From: Bacteroidota bacterium
Lineage (GTDB): Bacteria > Bacteroidota > Bacteroidia > Bacteroidales > Lentimicrobiaceae
Length of the DNA stretch: 64,000 nt
Direction: 5' to 3'
Assembly (NCBI GenBank): GCA_009773515.1
Contig: WSXX01000003.1
Coordinates: forward strand, 169,072 to 233,071
Below the pieces are notes generated by a model. It did no database searches, was not told where the DNA came from, and saw only the letters and a list, made by a program, of their open reading frames with translations. Below are positions 26,398-35,957 of this stretch, piece after piece; position 1 is the stretch's first letter; every line of letters starts with the position of its first letter. A program made the translations under genes and the position numbers.

Positions 26398-28014
26398 ATG
26401 AAAAAATTATCCATATTGCCATTTTATTCCTTGATTTCAGGACTTTTGCTTTCTCTGGCATGGCCGGCCAACGGCATACCTTTGCTTTTGTTTGCGGGCT
26501 TTGTTCCGCTTCTGCTTATCGAAGAGCAATTTCTGAAAAACCGGGCAAAGAACTACTCTTTCGGAATCTTTTTCAGGGTAATACCCGCATTTGCAATCTG
26601 GAATACGCTCACCACCTGGTGGATATACAATTCAACCCTCTTTGGTGTTGTGATGGCCGTGCTTATCAATTCTGTGTTCATGTCGCTTACTTTCTGGCTG
26701 TTTCATTTCATGAGAAGGAGATTAAAAAATCCGTCACAGGGATATCTGGGGTTGATATTCGCATGGATTTCATTCGAATTTCTTCACCATCACTGGGATC
26801 TGAACTGGCCATGGCTTAGCCTGGGAAATGGTTTTTCGGCATGGCCACAGTGGATGCAATGGTATGAGTTTACCGGAATATTCGGCGGAACATTGTGGAT
26901 TCTGATCGTTAATATCCTCATTTATAAACTGATAAGCCTGAAATTGTCGGGCAATTTGAAGGGATTTCCGGTTAAGGATATTTCAGTGATTGCAGGAGTA
27001 ATTTTTATTCCGGCCCTGGTTTCAGTAATTATGTATCATACTTATAACGAAAAGCATGCACCTGTGGATGTGGTGGTGGTTCAGCCGAACATCGATCCCT
27101 ACGAAGAACAGTATGAACTTCCGGCCGATCTGGTAATTGATTATGCCAGCAAACTGTCCATTACCAAAGCCGACAGCCTTACCGATTTTATAGTTTTTCC
27201 CGAATCTATGGTTCAACCCAATTGGTCGTCGGGGATGATGATATGGGAAAACGACCTGGATGACCATCCCACCATAAATATGTTTCGCAGGGGATTGCTG
27301 ACCACATTTCCCGAAGTCGGGATTGTGACCGGCTATTCCACATACCGCTCATATGAGCCGGGTGACGTTATTCCGCCAACGGCCAGGCAGTTTAAAAATG
27401 GGGAGGGTTTTTATGATGCTTACAATACAGCATTTCTTTTCAGGAATTCGCCCGATCTGCAGCGTACCCATAAATCGAAACTTACGCCGGGGGTTGAGTT
27501 GATGCCGTTTCCGTGGTTGCTGAAACCCCTTGGCGATTTCGCGCTTGATCTGGGAGGTACAGTTGGGCAGCTGGGAACTGATCCTGAACGCATTCCATAT
27601 ACCATCAACGACACACTTAAAATTGCACCTGTAATCTGTTATGAGTCGGTTTATGGTGAGTTTGTGGCCGGTTTTGTGCGCAACGGTGCCAATATGATTT
27701 TTGTAATTACCAACGACGGTTGGTGGGGCAACACCCCGGGACACCGCCAGCATATGTTATTTTCGTCAGTACGCGCCATTGAAACCCGGCGCAGCGTGGC
27801 ACGTTCGGCAAATACCGGAATTTCGTGCTTTGTCAACCAGCGCGGAGATGTTCAGCAGCCCACACCATATTGGCAATCGGCAGCCATCCGCCAAGTGATA
27901 AATGCCAACGATAAAATTACTTTTTACGTGCGTTACGGCGATTATATTGCCCGCGGTTCGGTGCTGGGTTTGGTGTTGCTGTTGCTTGTGGCGTTGACGC
28001 AGCGAAAGAGGTAG
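26398..28014 (+). CDS. lnt: apolipoprotein N-acyltransferase
   Basis: 538 residues. Inner-membrane enzyme that adds the third acyl chain to the N-terminal cysteine of lipoproteins. Several hydrophobic segments fill the first 215 residues (SGLLLSLAWPANGIPLLLFAG and onward). A periplasmic nitrilase domain follows at about 222-500 with the catalytic triad E269 (FPESMVQPN), K361 (HKSKLTPGVELMPF) and C414 (PVICYESVYG), and the conserved ITNDGWWGNTPG and ARSANTGIS. A last hydrophobic helix (GSVLGLVLLLLVAL) closes the protein. The many lipoproteins in this window are its expected substrates. It shares a 135-bp divergent promoter region with the S8 protease. Confidence 0.95.
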   Translation: MKKLSILPFYSLISGLLLSLAWPANGIPLLLFAGFVPLLLIEEQFLKNRAKNYSFGIFFRVIPAFAIWNTLTTWWIYNSTLFGVVMAVLINSVFMSLTFWLFHFMRRRLKNPSQGYLGLIFAWISFEFLHHHWDLNWPWLSLGNGFSAWPQWMQWYEFTGIFGGTLWILIVNILIYKLISLKLSGNLKGFPVKDISVIAGVIFIPALVSVIMYHTYNEKHAPVDVVVVQPNIDPYEEQYELPADLVIDYASKLSITKADSLTDFIVFPESMVQPNWSSGMMIWENDLDDHPTINMFRRGLLTTFPEVGIVTGYSTYRSYEPGDVIPPTARQFKNGEGFYDAYNTAFLFRNSPDLQRTHKSKLTPGVELMPFPWLLKPLGDFALDLGGTVGQLGTDPERIPYTINDTLKIAPVICYESVYGEFVAGFVRNGANMIFVITNDGWWGNTPGHRQHMLFSSVRAIETRRSVARSANTGISCFVNQRGDVQQPTPYWQSAAIRQVINANDKITFYVRYGDYIARGSVLGLVLLLLVALTQRKR

Positions 28015-28081
28015 GGGATAAAAGCAACTTTGCTGTGTTAAACTCTCACAGGTAGTATTTGCCACTGATAAGTATATCTTC

Positions 28082-28663
28082 TCATTTTGAATAATGTTTT
28101 TTCAAGAACAATGTATCAGTATTATCGTGTGAAATGTATTGAATCAGGCCTATATGCGGCGCAAACCAAAATCTTTCATTATATCTGACCACTTTGTAAA
28201 ACCACGAACCCGATGGAAGGATTAGCGAATCAATCGTTATTGTATTTGACCATGTATTATTTGAATATAGTGTATCAACACCATTTTGCGAACTTAAATC
28301 AATGGAATAACCAAAACCTTGCATTAAAAAATAACTTGATTCACAATTGGGATTTTCATACAAGCATGAAATAGTGTTTGATGACAGAAATTTAGAGCGA
28401 ATTATCATCTCTCTTCTTTCTCCCTCAACGCAATCAACAGTTTTATCAAATATTCTTCTTGATTTATAATTTTCGACATAAACACAATCTATTTTAGATT
28501 GATTTCTATTTTGATAAATCCAGAATGAATTATCGGTATAATTTCTGAAATATGTTTCACCTGTTTCGGGAAGCGGACAATAAGTTATATCCTTGTATTT
28601 ATAACAAGAATATGAGAAGAATAAGAGAAAAATGAAGCAGAAAAAGCAAACTTTTTTATTCAT
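28082..28663 (-). CDS. putative lipoprotein, unknown function
   Basis: 193 residues. The N-terminus KKVCFFCFIFLLFFSYSC is a lipoprotein-type signal with the likely lipobox cysteine at residue 20. The mature part is rich in tyrosine, asparagine and serine (YFRNYTDNSFWIYQNRNQSK) with several cysteines (DCVYVEN, DCVEGERR, SCLYENPNCESS) that could form disulphides. No known domain recognised. It converges with lnt and lies 122 bases downstream of another exported protein on the same strand, so the two may be co-transcribed. The local base composition is AT-richer than the housekeeping neighbours. Confidence 0.7.
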   Translation of the reverse strand: MNKKVCFFCFIFLLFFSYSCYKYKDITYCPLPETGETYFRNYTDNSFWIYQNRNQSKIDCVYVENYKSRRIFDKTVDCVEGERREMIIRSKFLSSNTISCLYENPNCESSYFLMQGFGYSIDLSSQNGVDTLYSNNTWSNTITIDSLILPSGSWFYKVVRYNERFWFAPHIGLIQYISHDNTDTLFLKKHYSK

Positions 28664-28785
28664 TGGTGGTTAAAATTTATTGAGTTCAAAAATTCATTCT
28701 TATTTGTGTTTTGTGCTAAGGTATCTGCACTTGAAAAAAAAGAAAATACAAACATATTTAATGATCGTCTCATATTTAAGTCCTC

Positions 28786-29703
28786 CTACTTAATTATTTG
28801 TACCTCTAAATCTTTAGCAAAAAGCAAGATATACTCTTTGCCACTTCTATCTTTGTATAAAAGTCCATCTGGTTTGATATCGATTAAAGTTTCCTCTTTT
28901 TCGTGTCTGTTATATTGTAGTGAATATAGTTTACTTAATTTTGTATTAAAATAGTAATCTCGTACAAAATAATTGCCCAAGTAGCACGAAAATTGAATTA
29001 AATCAGGATAATATCCACTTGAGGGTCCTACAACATAACCAGTACTCTCCTCAAAAACAATTGCATCAGTTTTTGTATTTACAATTTGAACTCCACTTTT
29101 AATTAATATGCCATCACTCCATGCAGCACCATATCTAAAAGCCAGGTACTTCCCATCATCTGATACAGCAATATCATTATCCACACAAAGAACATTTTCC
29201 TTTTTATACACAAGATTCTTTTTATTATCAAATACGAATATTGTACTAATGGCACCATCAATCTGATCTGAATAGTTAGGTCGAGCAAAAAGATTAAACG
29301 CAACTGCTATATAATTGACTGATTTTTCATAGCTCGAAAGGGCAAAAGTTGATGACAACAAACCGCTATATTTCCCGGGATCAACAAAATAGTCAATGAA
29401 ATATTTCGAACGGTAATTTGAAGGGAAAAGTTTGTCGTATTCATTGAAGCTATTGATTTCATAGGTTTTGCCCTTGCCCATCTTTGAAGAGCTAATTTCA
29501 TAGGGCAATTGATTGTACGGATTTAAATTATGCAAATCCAAAGAATCTGAAATTATTTTGCTTGTTGTATCAACAAAATACACCGAAACGGTATTTATAG
29601 TGCCATTATCTGTTTTGGTTCTATTCTTTTTCACCTCAATGATCTGAGCAGATGAAAAATGTGATACCACTAAAAGAAGAATTAAAGTTAGAATGGATTT
29701 CAT
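28786..29703 (-). CDS. secreted protein, unknown function
   Basis: 305 residues. A clear signal peptide (KSILTLILLLVVSHFSSAQ) predicts export. The body has strand-like stretches such as NLVYKKENVLCVDNDIAVSD followed by DGKYLAFRYG, and IKPDGLLYKDRSGKEYILLF, reminiscent of beta-propeller blades, but the repeat is too irregular for me to name a family. It is followed by the putative lipoprotein gene on the same strand. No obvious promoter box was found; the 587-bp region upstream is non-coding. Confidence 0.7.
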   Translation of the reverse strand: MKSILTLILLLVVSHFSSAQIIEVKKNRTKTDNGTINTVSVYFVDTTSKIISDSLDLHNLNPYNQLPYEISSSKMGKGKTYEINSFNEYDKLFPSNYRSKYFIDYFVDPGKYSGLLSSTFALSSYEKSVNYIAVAFNLFARPNYSDQIDGAISTIFVFDNKKNLVYKKENVLCVDNDIAVSDDGKYLAFRYGAAWSDGILIKSGVQIVNTKTDAIVFEESTGYVVGPSSGYYPDLIQFSCYLGNYFVRDYYFNTKLSKLYSLQYNRHEKEETLIDIKPDGLLYKDRSGKEYILLFAKDLEVQIIK

Positions 29704-30290
29704 AGAAGCCTTTTTTAAATAATTATTTACTGATCTCTTTTACCACTTTCTCCAATTCAATCACATGCAGCGTCAGCTCCTTATTTTTCATCTATGACTC
29801 ACATGTGAAATCATAATCCAACTCTATGTTTTTCAGAGTATAAATAAAGCCAGCCTCATGAAAAATATAGCACAAATATAACGTATTGTTTAAGAAATAA
29901 TTGTGAAATCTTTACAGAATTAATTGTCAGGCTGCTATTCTACAAAGAAGACCTAACAAGTTGAAAAGAAAACTTGTTAGGTCATTAGTTTGTCTCCATG
30001 TCTCCCACTCTCCTTGTCCCCCCGTCTCCTTGTCTCCCCGTCCTTCTTCCTTCACCTTCTCCGCAATCGTTTGCAAAAAAATCCCAGTGGAATACATTTA
30101 TATTTGTAAATATGTTTACTTTAGCAGCTGTTAGCTTGTCAGGATTTCTTTCCAAAAATCAGGCAAATCAATAAATAATCATATAAAATGCTATGGTAAT
30201 AAAACCGGAAAACGGCTGAACACATTAAGTGGTTTTCTTGTTTATCAGGCATTTCAGGCATTTTTTCTAAAAGAATTAAAGTTTAATTTT
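29704..30290. other. 587-bp intergenic region, no gene seen
   Basis: AT-rich on both sides, with a perfect hairpin at 29950-29983 and a pyrimidine-rich microrepeat (TGTCTCCCCGTC-like units) at about 29990-30055. A TATATTTG box at 30099-30106 could promote the acyl-CoA dehydrogenase gene with a leader of about 180 bases, but no well-spaced -33 box goes with it. Confidence 0.6.
29950..29983. repeat. perfect 13-bp stem hairpin
   Basis: GACCTAACAAGTT (29950-29962) and AACTTGTTAGGTC (29971-29983) are exact reverse complements with an 8-base loop. No T-run follows on the plus strand. It lies between divergently transcribed genes, so a terminator role is unlikely. Confidence 0.75.
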
Positions 30291-31436
30291 ATGAATTTTG
30301 AGTTTACCGAAGAACAAGTAATGATACAGCAGGCGGCCCGCGATTATGCGCAGCGCGAACTGATCAAAGATGTAATTGAACGCGACACCCACTCCATTTA
30401 TCCGACAGCGCATGTAAAAGCCCTGGCAGAACTGGGTTTTATGGGCATGCTGGTCGATCCGAAATACGACGGCGGAGGAATGGATACCGTTTCCTATGTG
30501 CTTGCAATGGAAGAAATCTCAAAAGTAGATTCTTCGGTAAGTGTGATTATGTCGGTAAACAACTCTTTGGTTTGTTACGGTATTGAGAAATTCGGATCAG
30601 AAGAGCAGAAGGAAAAATTCCTGAAACCAATGGCCCGGGGTGAAAAAATAGGTGCTTTTCTGCTTTCGGAACCCGAAGCCGGATCTGATGCCACTTCGCA
30701 GCGCACTACGGCCGAAGATATGGGCGATCACTACCTTCTCAACGGAACAAAAAACTGGATTACCAACGGAAATACTGCCGGCACCTATCTGGTGATTGCA
30801 CAAACACATCCCGAAAAGAAACACAAAGGAATCAATGTGCTGATTGTTGATCGCCACTCACCGGGAATCAGTGTTGGTCCACATGAAGATAAAATGGGAA
30901 TGCGCAGCTCCGACACCCATTCTGTGATGTTTAACGATGTTAAAGTCCCAAAGGAAAACCGCATTGGTGAAGATGGCTTTGGTTTTAAGTTTGCCATGAA
31001 AACGCTGGAAGGCGGGCGCATTGGAATTGCCGCTCAGGCTTTGGGCATTGCTTCCGGTGCTTTTGAAAGAGCCGTGAAGTATTCGAAAGAACGCAAAGCT
31101 TTTGGCACCGAAATCGCGAATCACCAGTCGGTTGCTTTTAAAATAGCTGATATGGCTGTAAAAATTGAAAATGCCCGCAATCTGTGCCTGAAAGCCGCCT
31201 GGCTTAAAGATCAGGGTCAGCCTTACGGATATGCCAGCGCAATGGCTAAATATTATGCCGCCGAAATCGCCATGGAAGTCACCACCGAAGCCGTGCAGAT
31301 TCACGGTGGCTACGGCTATGTAAAGGAATACCACGTGGAACGCCTGATGCGCGAAGCAAAACTAACACAGATATATGAAGGAACTTCTGAAATACAGAAA
31401 ATTGTGATTTCACGACAAATCCTAAGTGAAATTTAA
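30291..31436 (+). CDS. acyl-CoA dehydrogenase (short-chain, butyryl-CoA type)
   Basis: 381 residues, the normal length. FAD enzyme interconverting saturated acyl-CoA and enoyl-CoA, passing electrons to Etf. Visible are the N-terminal helical domain, FLLSEPEAGSDATSQRT, YLLNGTKNWITNG in the middle beta domain, GRIGIAAQALGIA and ERKAFGTEIANHQ, and the C-terminal IYEGTSEIQKIVISR, whose glutamate is the catalytic base of short-chain members. The following genes encode both Etf subunits. With ptb-buk nearby this fits butyryl-CoA dehydrogenase/Etf in butyrate formation, or the reverse oxidation; chain-length preference cannot be read with certainty. Confidence 0.93.
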   Translation: MNFEFTEEQVMIQQAARDYAQRELIKDVIERDTHSIYPTAHVKALAELGFMGMLVDPKYDGGGMDTVSYVLAMEEISKVDSSVSVIMSVNNSLVCYGIEKFGSEEQKEKFLKPMARGEKIGAFLLSEPEAGSDATSQRTTAEDMGDHYLLNGTKNWITNGNTAGTYLVIAQTHPEKKHKGINVLIVDRHSPGISVGPHEDKMGMRSSDTHSVMFNDVKVPKENRIGEDGFGFKFAMKTLEGGRIGIAAQALGIASGAFERAVKYSKERKAFGTEIANHQSVAFKIADMAVKIENARNLCLKAAWLKDQGQPYGYASAMAKYYAAEIAMEVTTEAVQIHGGYGYVKEYHVERLMREAKLTQIYEGTSEIQKIVISRQILSEI

Positions 31437-31464
31437 ATTTCTAATTTCTAATTTCTAATTTCTA
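31437..31464. repeat. four tandem ATTTCTA heptamers directly after the acyl-CoA dehydrogenase stop
   Basis: Exact period of 7 over four copies, beginning on the base after the TAA stop at 31434-31436. Confidence 0.85.
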
Positions 31465-31490
31465 AAAATTGGAGACAAATCTTCAAATTG

Positions 31491-31554
31491 TTGAATCTTT
31501 GAATCTTTGAATCTTTGAATCCTTGAATTTTTGAATCCTTGAATCTTTGAATCT
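31491..31554. repeat. eight tandem TTGAATCT octamers abutting the etfB start codon
   Basis: Eight uninterrupted 8-base units with single-base variants (TTGAATCC, TTGAATTT), ending on the base before the ATG at 31555. It is the reverse complement of the array at 20717-20780. It replaces any ribosome-binding site in the etfB leader. Confidence 0.9.
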
Positions 31555-32304
31555 ATGAACATCCTCGTTTGCATAAGTAACGTACCCGACACCACCACCC
31601 GCATCAAATATACCGCGGACATGAAAGAGGTGGATTACACCGGTGTACAATGGATTATTAATCCCTGGGACGAGCTTGCGCTTACCCGTGCCATTGAACT
31701 TAAGGAAGCCAATCCGGCCCTGGTTCAGAAAATCACTGTAATTACTGTGGGTAAAGCCGATGCTGAGCCAACATTGCGTAAAGCCCTGGCTTGTGGTGCT
31801 GATGATGCCATTCGTGTTGATACCGCAGGTGGCGACTCTCTTTTCACCGCCATACAATTGGCCGAAGCCGTTAAAAATGAAGCTTTCGAACTTATCCTTT
31901 GCGGGATAGAATCGAGCGATTACAACAGCGCAGCCGTTGGAGGAATGCTTGCTGAGTTGCTTGACCGGCCATCGGTTTCCGCGGTTAGTTCGCTGAATCT
32001 GGAAGGTGATGTGGTAAAAGTTACCCGCGAAATTGATGGTGGAAAACAAACCCTTGAAACCGGCTCCCCGGCAGTGCTTATTGTGCAGAAGGGAATTGCA
32101 ATTAATCCGCGAATCCCATCGATGCGGGGAATAATGACTGCCCGTACAAAGCAACTGAAAGTTGTACCTGCTGCAAACACTGATTCGCAGAGCCGGGTGA
32201 TTGTTTATCAGGCACCTCCGCAAAAGTCAGCCTGCAAAATGATTGATCCCGACCAAATGGACAAACTTGCAGAACTGCTCCATACGGAAGCCAGGGTAAT
32301 TTAA
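31555..32304 (+). CDS. etfB: electron transfer flavoprotein, beta subunit
   Basis: 249 residues. It begins MNILVCISNVPDTTTRIKYT, as expected for EtfB, then IINPWDELALTRAIELKE, ITVITVGKADAEPTLRKALA and GADDAIRVD, LILCGIESSDYNSAAVGGML and the later LNLEGDVVKVTREIDGG. It forms the heterodimer with EtfA, taking electrons from acyl-CoA dehydrogenase. In anaerobes such Etf may bifurcate electrons between NADH and ferredoxin, which cannot be decided here. The ATG is forced by the family N-terminus, yet it directly abuts an octamer repeat array and has no Shine-Dalgarno sequence. The gap to etfA is 21 bases. Confidence 0.94.
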   Translation: MNILVCISNVPDTTTRIKYTADMKEVDYTGVQWIINPWDELALTRAIELKEANPALVQKITVITVGKADAEPTLRKALACGADDAIRVDTAGGDSLFTAIQLAEAVKNEAFELILCGIESSDYNSAAVGGMLAELLDRPSVSAVSSLNLEGDVVKVTREIDGGKQTLETGSPAVLIVQKGIAINPRIPSMRGIMTARTKQLKVVPAANTDSQSRVIVYQAPPQKSACKMIDPDQMDKLAELLHTEARVI

Positions 32305-32325
32305 TCATCTAAAAAACAGAAAGAT

Positions 32326-33288
32326 ATGTCAGTACTTGTTTATATAGAAAACTGGAACGGAAAATTTAAGAAAAGCACTTACGAGCTGGTGTCGTTTGGC
32401 TCACGTCTGGCTGAAACAGTTGGCGGAAAACTCAGCATATTATCCATTGGCGATGTCGCAGATGATGAGTTAAAAACGCTGGGAAACTTTGGAGCAACTC
32501 ATGTGCTACGTTTGCCGGGTAATTTAAATCTCGATGACAAAACTTTTGCTTCCATAATAGCCGGGGCAGCAAAGCAAACCGAAGCATCAGTAATAGTAAT
32601 GGCTCATAATTTTACAGGAAAAGCAATAGCCCCGCGTGTTGCAGTAAGGTTAAATGCAGGGTTGGTTAGTGCAGTAAACGGACTTCCGGTGTCGGTTTCA
32701 CCCTTTGTAGTCAGCAAAAAGGCTTTTTCCGGAAAAACATTATTACAGACTGAAATTACTTCAGCCATAAAAGTGATTACTTTGTCGCAAAACACTGCCG
32801 GAATTGTAGAAAAGAAAACAGAAGTAAACATTGAAGAATTGCCTTCAGTCTCCATCTATCCGGCAACTCATGTATTGTCAACGGAAGTTCAGAGCGGAAA
32901 AATTCTGCTCAGCGAAGCCGATGTAGTGGTGTCAGGGGGTCGTGGAATGCGGAGTGCTGAAAACTGGAAACCGCTTGAAGAACTGGCCGAAGTGCTTGGC
33001 GCTGCAACTGCCTGTTCGCGCCCGGTGAGTGACGAAGGCTGGCGCCCGCATCACGAACATGTAGGACAAACCGGTAAAGTAGTGGCACCAAATCTTTATT
33101 TCGCACTTGGTATTTCGGGAGCCATTCAGCATCTGGCAGGGATCAGCTCATCAAAAGTGATTGTGGCAGTTAATAAAGATCCTGAAGCACCAATTTTTAC
33201 GGCCGCAGATTACGGCGTAATCGGTGATTTACAGGTGATTCTGCCAAAAATGACCGAAGCATTCAGGAAACTGAAAGCAGGAAGTTAA
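32326..33288 (+). CDS. etfA: electron transfer flavoprotein, alpha subunit
   Basis: 320 residues. N-terminal domain (about 1-190) with the variable [20 protein letters not shown] and [21 protein letters not shown]-terminal FAD-binding domain with [55 protein letters not shown] and [19 protein letters not shown], the standard EtfA signature. It partners EtfB and serves the acyl-CoA dehydrogenase encoded two genes upstream. Followed at 33311 by a strong terminator, which closes the acd-etfB-etfA unit. Confidence 0.95.
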   Translation: MSVLVYIENWNGKFKKSTYELVSFGSRLAETVGGKLSILSIGDVADDELKTLGNFGATHVLRLPGNLNLDDKTFASIIAGAAKQTEASVIVMAHNFTGKAIAPRVAVRLNAGLVSAVNGLPVSVSPFVVSKKAFSGKTLLQTEITSAIKVITLSQNTAGIVEKKTEVNIEELPSVSIYPATHVLSTEVQSGKILLSEADVVVSGGRGMRSAENWKPLEELAEVLGAATACSRPVSDEGWRPHHEHVGQTGKVVAPNLYFALGISGAIQHLAGISSSKVIVAVNKDPEAPIFTAADYGVIGDLQVILPKMTEAFRKLKAGS

Positions 33289-33310
33289 AAAATTCATTAA
33301 TGAAATTATC

Positions 33311-33347
33311 AGACCTGAAGGACAAGTATTCCTTCAGGTTTTTTTAT
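33311..33347 (+). terminator. rho-independent terminator after etfA
   Basis: Perfect 10-bp stem ACCTGAAGGA (33313-33322) and TCCTTCAGGT (33330-33339), 7-base loop, then seven T's. It starts 23 bases after the etfA stop. Confidence 0.92.
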
Positions 33348-33437
33348 TTCTTGAACAGTTCTTTTCCGGGAAAACCGTATTGTTTTAACGCAGATTTGCT
33401 ATTTTTACACAGACATCAATGATAGCATTTACGTATT

Positions 33438-35831
33438 ATGAAGAAAGCCATTAAGACAGCTGCTTTGAAGAGCAATCAGGATTCTGTTGCTAAGTTAACA
33501 TTGAAAGATGTATTATTGATTGTTATTACTCTGGCCTTATTGGTCGTACCTACCTATACACCGGAGATGGGGGCAATTGATTCGAACGGCCCTAAATTTC
33601 TGGTTCTTGGAATCAGCAATCTGCTCGTATGGGTTTATCTTTTATCAACAGGTTTTTTTACAAGCGGGCTGGGATTTTTCAGAAAAGCTTTTAGAGCAGG
33701 GCCTCTGGCGGCATTCGCCGGATTGTTGATTTTCAGCCTTATTTCAATTGTTGGCGCCATAAGCATTCCGGAATCATTGCTTCATTTCTCAAAGCAATAT
33801 GTTGTTTTTGCTTCCGCACTGACGCTATCTGCACTTTTAGTTAAAAAGCCTGCCCTTATCCGATATATTGCTATGGGCATGAGCCTGATGCTGATTGTGG
33901 AATCATTGGCCGTTTTCGCAAACATTATTCAATTTATAAATAGAGAAGTAAAAGCGATTTCCGATATAAAAGTGGTGTATTCGAATAAAAATATCCTTGC
34001 CTCCGCAATTTTTGTAAAACTGGTTTTTTCATACTGGCTTTTTGTTTCGGAAAAAGGATTCTGGAAACATATTGGTTGGGTTTCTTTGTTTACGGGGGTT
34101 CTGGCTACTTTTTTTATGGCAACAAGGGCATTTTATCTGGGTACAATAGCATTTACACTGGTGGCTTTAACTTACTATGTCATAACCTATTTCAAACACA
34201 GAAACAGGATTGTTCTTCAGCAGGGCCTGAGGTTTTTTATTGTGGTAATGCTGGGGTTTGTTATTTTTTCTCTGGTGCAGATAAATCTTTATCCGAAAGA
34301 TGACACTTCCAGGCATACTCAGGCTGTTTCAGAGCAGCTTGGCACGCTTAAAGACATTGAAAAGGCTGGTGGTGGCCGGTTTGATGGATGGGAATGGTCA
34401 TGGGAGATGATTAAAGAAAAACCATTTACCGGAGTTGGCGCAGGCAACTGGAAAATAAACTCTCTGCGATATGAACATCAGACCGATCCCGGGTTCACTC
34501 ATCTTTACAAAGCCCACAACGATTTTTTTGAAACAGCTGCCGAAACCGGCATTCCCGGGTTCATCTCCTACATTGCCCTGCTGGGATTTACATTCTTTAT
34601 GTTTCTGAGGGTAGGTAAAAAAGGAAGAGAAAATGAAACAATCAGGCCGTTGCTTTTTATTGCCTCTATCGGAATAGCATTTTACAGCGTGGATGCCTTT
34701 TTCAATTTTCCATCCGACAGAACAGAAATACAGATATTACTGGCCGTTTTTGCAGCATCAGCTACAGCCGCCTTTACCATTAATAAAAATGCAGCAGGAG
34801 CGGAGGAGAACAAAACAAACAATAAATCGAAAATAGCTGCAACCCTGTTGCCCATTCTCTTTGCTGTGATTCTACTGCCGGTTATTTATGTTTTAATATT
34901 GAATGTTCAGTCGCTCAGGGCACAGAGGCTTATGTTTCCACAGATAACCGGAGGAAAACTTACTATTTCTTCACAAGACCCTCGACTTCAAATGCCGCCT
35001 ATTCCTGACATCACCTCGTGGGGTGAAGCAGTGGACGTAACTGTGGCAAGATATCTGATAAACGACCAGCGTTTTGATGAAGCATACAGACTTCTGATTG
35101 GCAGCGGCAGCAATCCTTATGATCCGCGCAGGGAGTATTTTCTGTCGTGGATGTATGATGAACGACAGCTAAAAGACAGTGCATTATATTATATGAAAAA
35201 GGCGGCTGAGATGAAGCCATATCATTACAAGTACATAAAGAACACGGCAATTTATCTTGAAAATGCCGGTTTATTTGATGAATCGGCAGAACAATTTGCC
35301 GGATTTGTTGAACGAAATCCCCGAAGTGCTGATGCCTGGATTGATCTGATTGATTTCTACAGAAGACATAATTCCTTTGACAAAGCTTTGGAATTAACAG
35401 GAGAGGCCGATAGTCTTCTTCCTGGCAATGAGGAAATTGTGGGAAGAAGGAAAATCCTTGAGCAAAAGATAAAAATTGAACCTCATCTGCCGGTTTTCAG
35501 AAGTGCATTTGACGCTTTTAAAGCACGCAACTTTAAATTATCGGAACAATTGCTTGATGAGTTTTTTTCAAAAGCCGGTGAATACCCAGAAGCCTACACA
35601 CTGAGTGCTTATTTGAATCTGGAACTTAAGAACCATGAGCGCTGTCTGGCCGATATCGCAAAGGCAGAAGAGATGGGTGCAATCAACCCGGCATTGGTGA
35701 ATGTTCAGGGAATAGCACTTTTAAGGCTTGGGCGGAAAGATGAAGCCTGTGCAAGATTTGATGCAGCTGCAAAGCTGGGAGATCCTTCAGGTTTATCGAA
35801 TTATGAAAAGCATTGTGCGCCTCCGAAGTAA
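33438..35831 (+). CDS. O-antigen ligase-like membrane protein with C-terminal TPR repeats
   Basis: 797 residues. About eleven hydrophobic segments occupy residues 25-500. The Wzy/WaaL signature loop lies at about 310-370: RFDGWEWSWEMIKEKPFTGV, GAGNWKINSL, then HLYKAHNDFFETAAETGIPG with the conserved HND..E pattern. From about 540 to the end the protein is soluble and made of TPR helices (AYRLLIGSGSNPYDPRREYF, DSALYYMKKAAEMKPYHYKY, ARFDAAAKLGD). The family polymerises or ligates surface polysaccharide in the inner membrane, and some members glycosylate proteins. No other polysaccharide genes lie alongside, so the acceptor is unknown; the nearby giant surface protein is a speculative candidate. 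Confidence 0.85.
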   Translation: MKKAIKTAALKSNQDSVAKLTLKDVLLIVITLALLVVPTYTPEMGAIDSNGPKFLVLGISNLLVWVYLLSTGFFTSGLGFFRKAFRAGPLAAFAGLLIFSLISIVGAISIPESLLHFSKQYVVFASALTLSALLVKKPALIRYIAMGMSLMLIVESLAVFANIIQFINREVKAISDIKVVYSNKNILASAIFVKLVFSYWLFVSEKGFWKHIGWVSLFTGVLATFFMATRAFYLGTIAFTLVALTYYVITYFKHRNRIVLQQGLRFFIVVMLGFVIFSLVQINLYPKDDTSRHTQAVSEQLGTLKDIEKAGGGRFDGWEWSWEMIKEKPFTGVGAGNWKINSLRYEHQTDPGFTHLYKAHNDFFETAAETGIPGFISYIALLGFTFFMFLRVGKKGRENETIRPLLFIASIGIAFYSVDAFFNFPSDRTEIQILLAVFAASATAAFTINKNAAGAEENKTNNKSKIAATLLPILFAVILLPVIYVLILNVQSLRAQRLMFPQITGGKLTISSQDPRLQMPPIPDITSWGEAVDVTVARYLINDQRFDEAYRLLIGSGSNPYDPRREYFLSWMYDERQLKDSALYYMKKAAEMKPYHYKYIKNTAIYLENAGLFDESAEQFAGFVERNPRSADAWIDLIDFYRRHNSFDKALELTGEADSLLPGNEEIVGRRKILEQKIKIEPHLPVFRSAFDAFKARNFKLSEQLLDEFFSKAGEYPEAYTLSAYLNLELKNHERCLADIAKAEEMGAINPALVNVQGIALLRLGRKDEACARFDAAAKLGDPSGLSNYEKHCAPPK

Positions 35832-35957
35832 ATAATGGCAACTGCCTTCATCCCCCAAACGGGTCTGACAGATTTCATTACCTTTGCATCGCTGGTTTAT
35901 AGCCTGCATTCTGATAAGGAAGAACATCTGAGATACAATTAAAAGCGGGAGGTCATC

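Noticed and set aside
31483..32223. 246-codon minus-strand frame over etfB
   Set aside because: Antisense of a clear EtfB sequence; its start region is just the octamer repeat read backwards.
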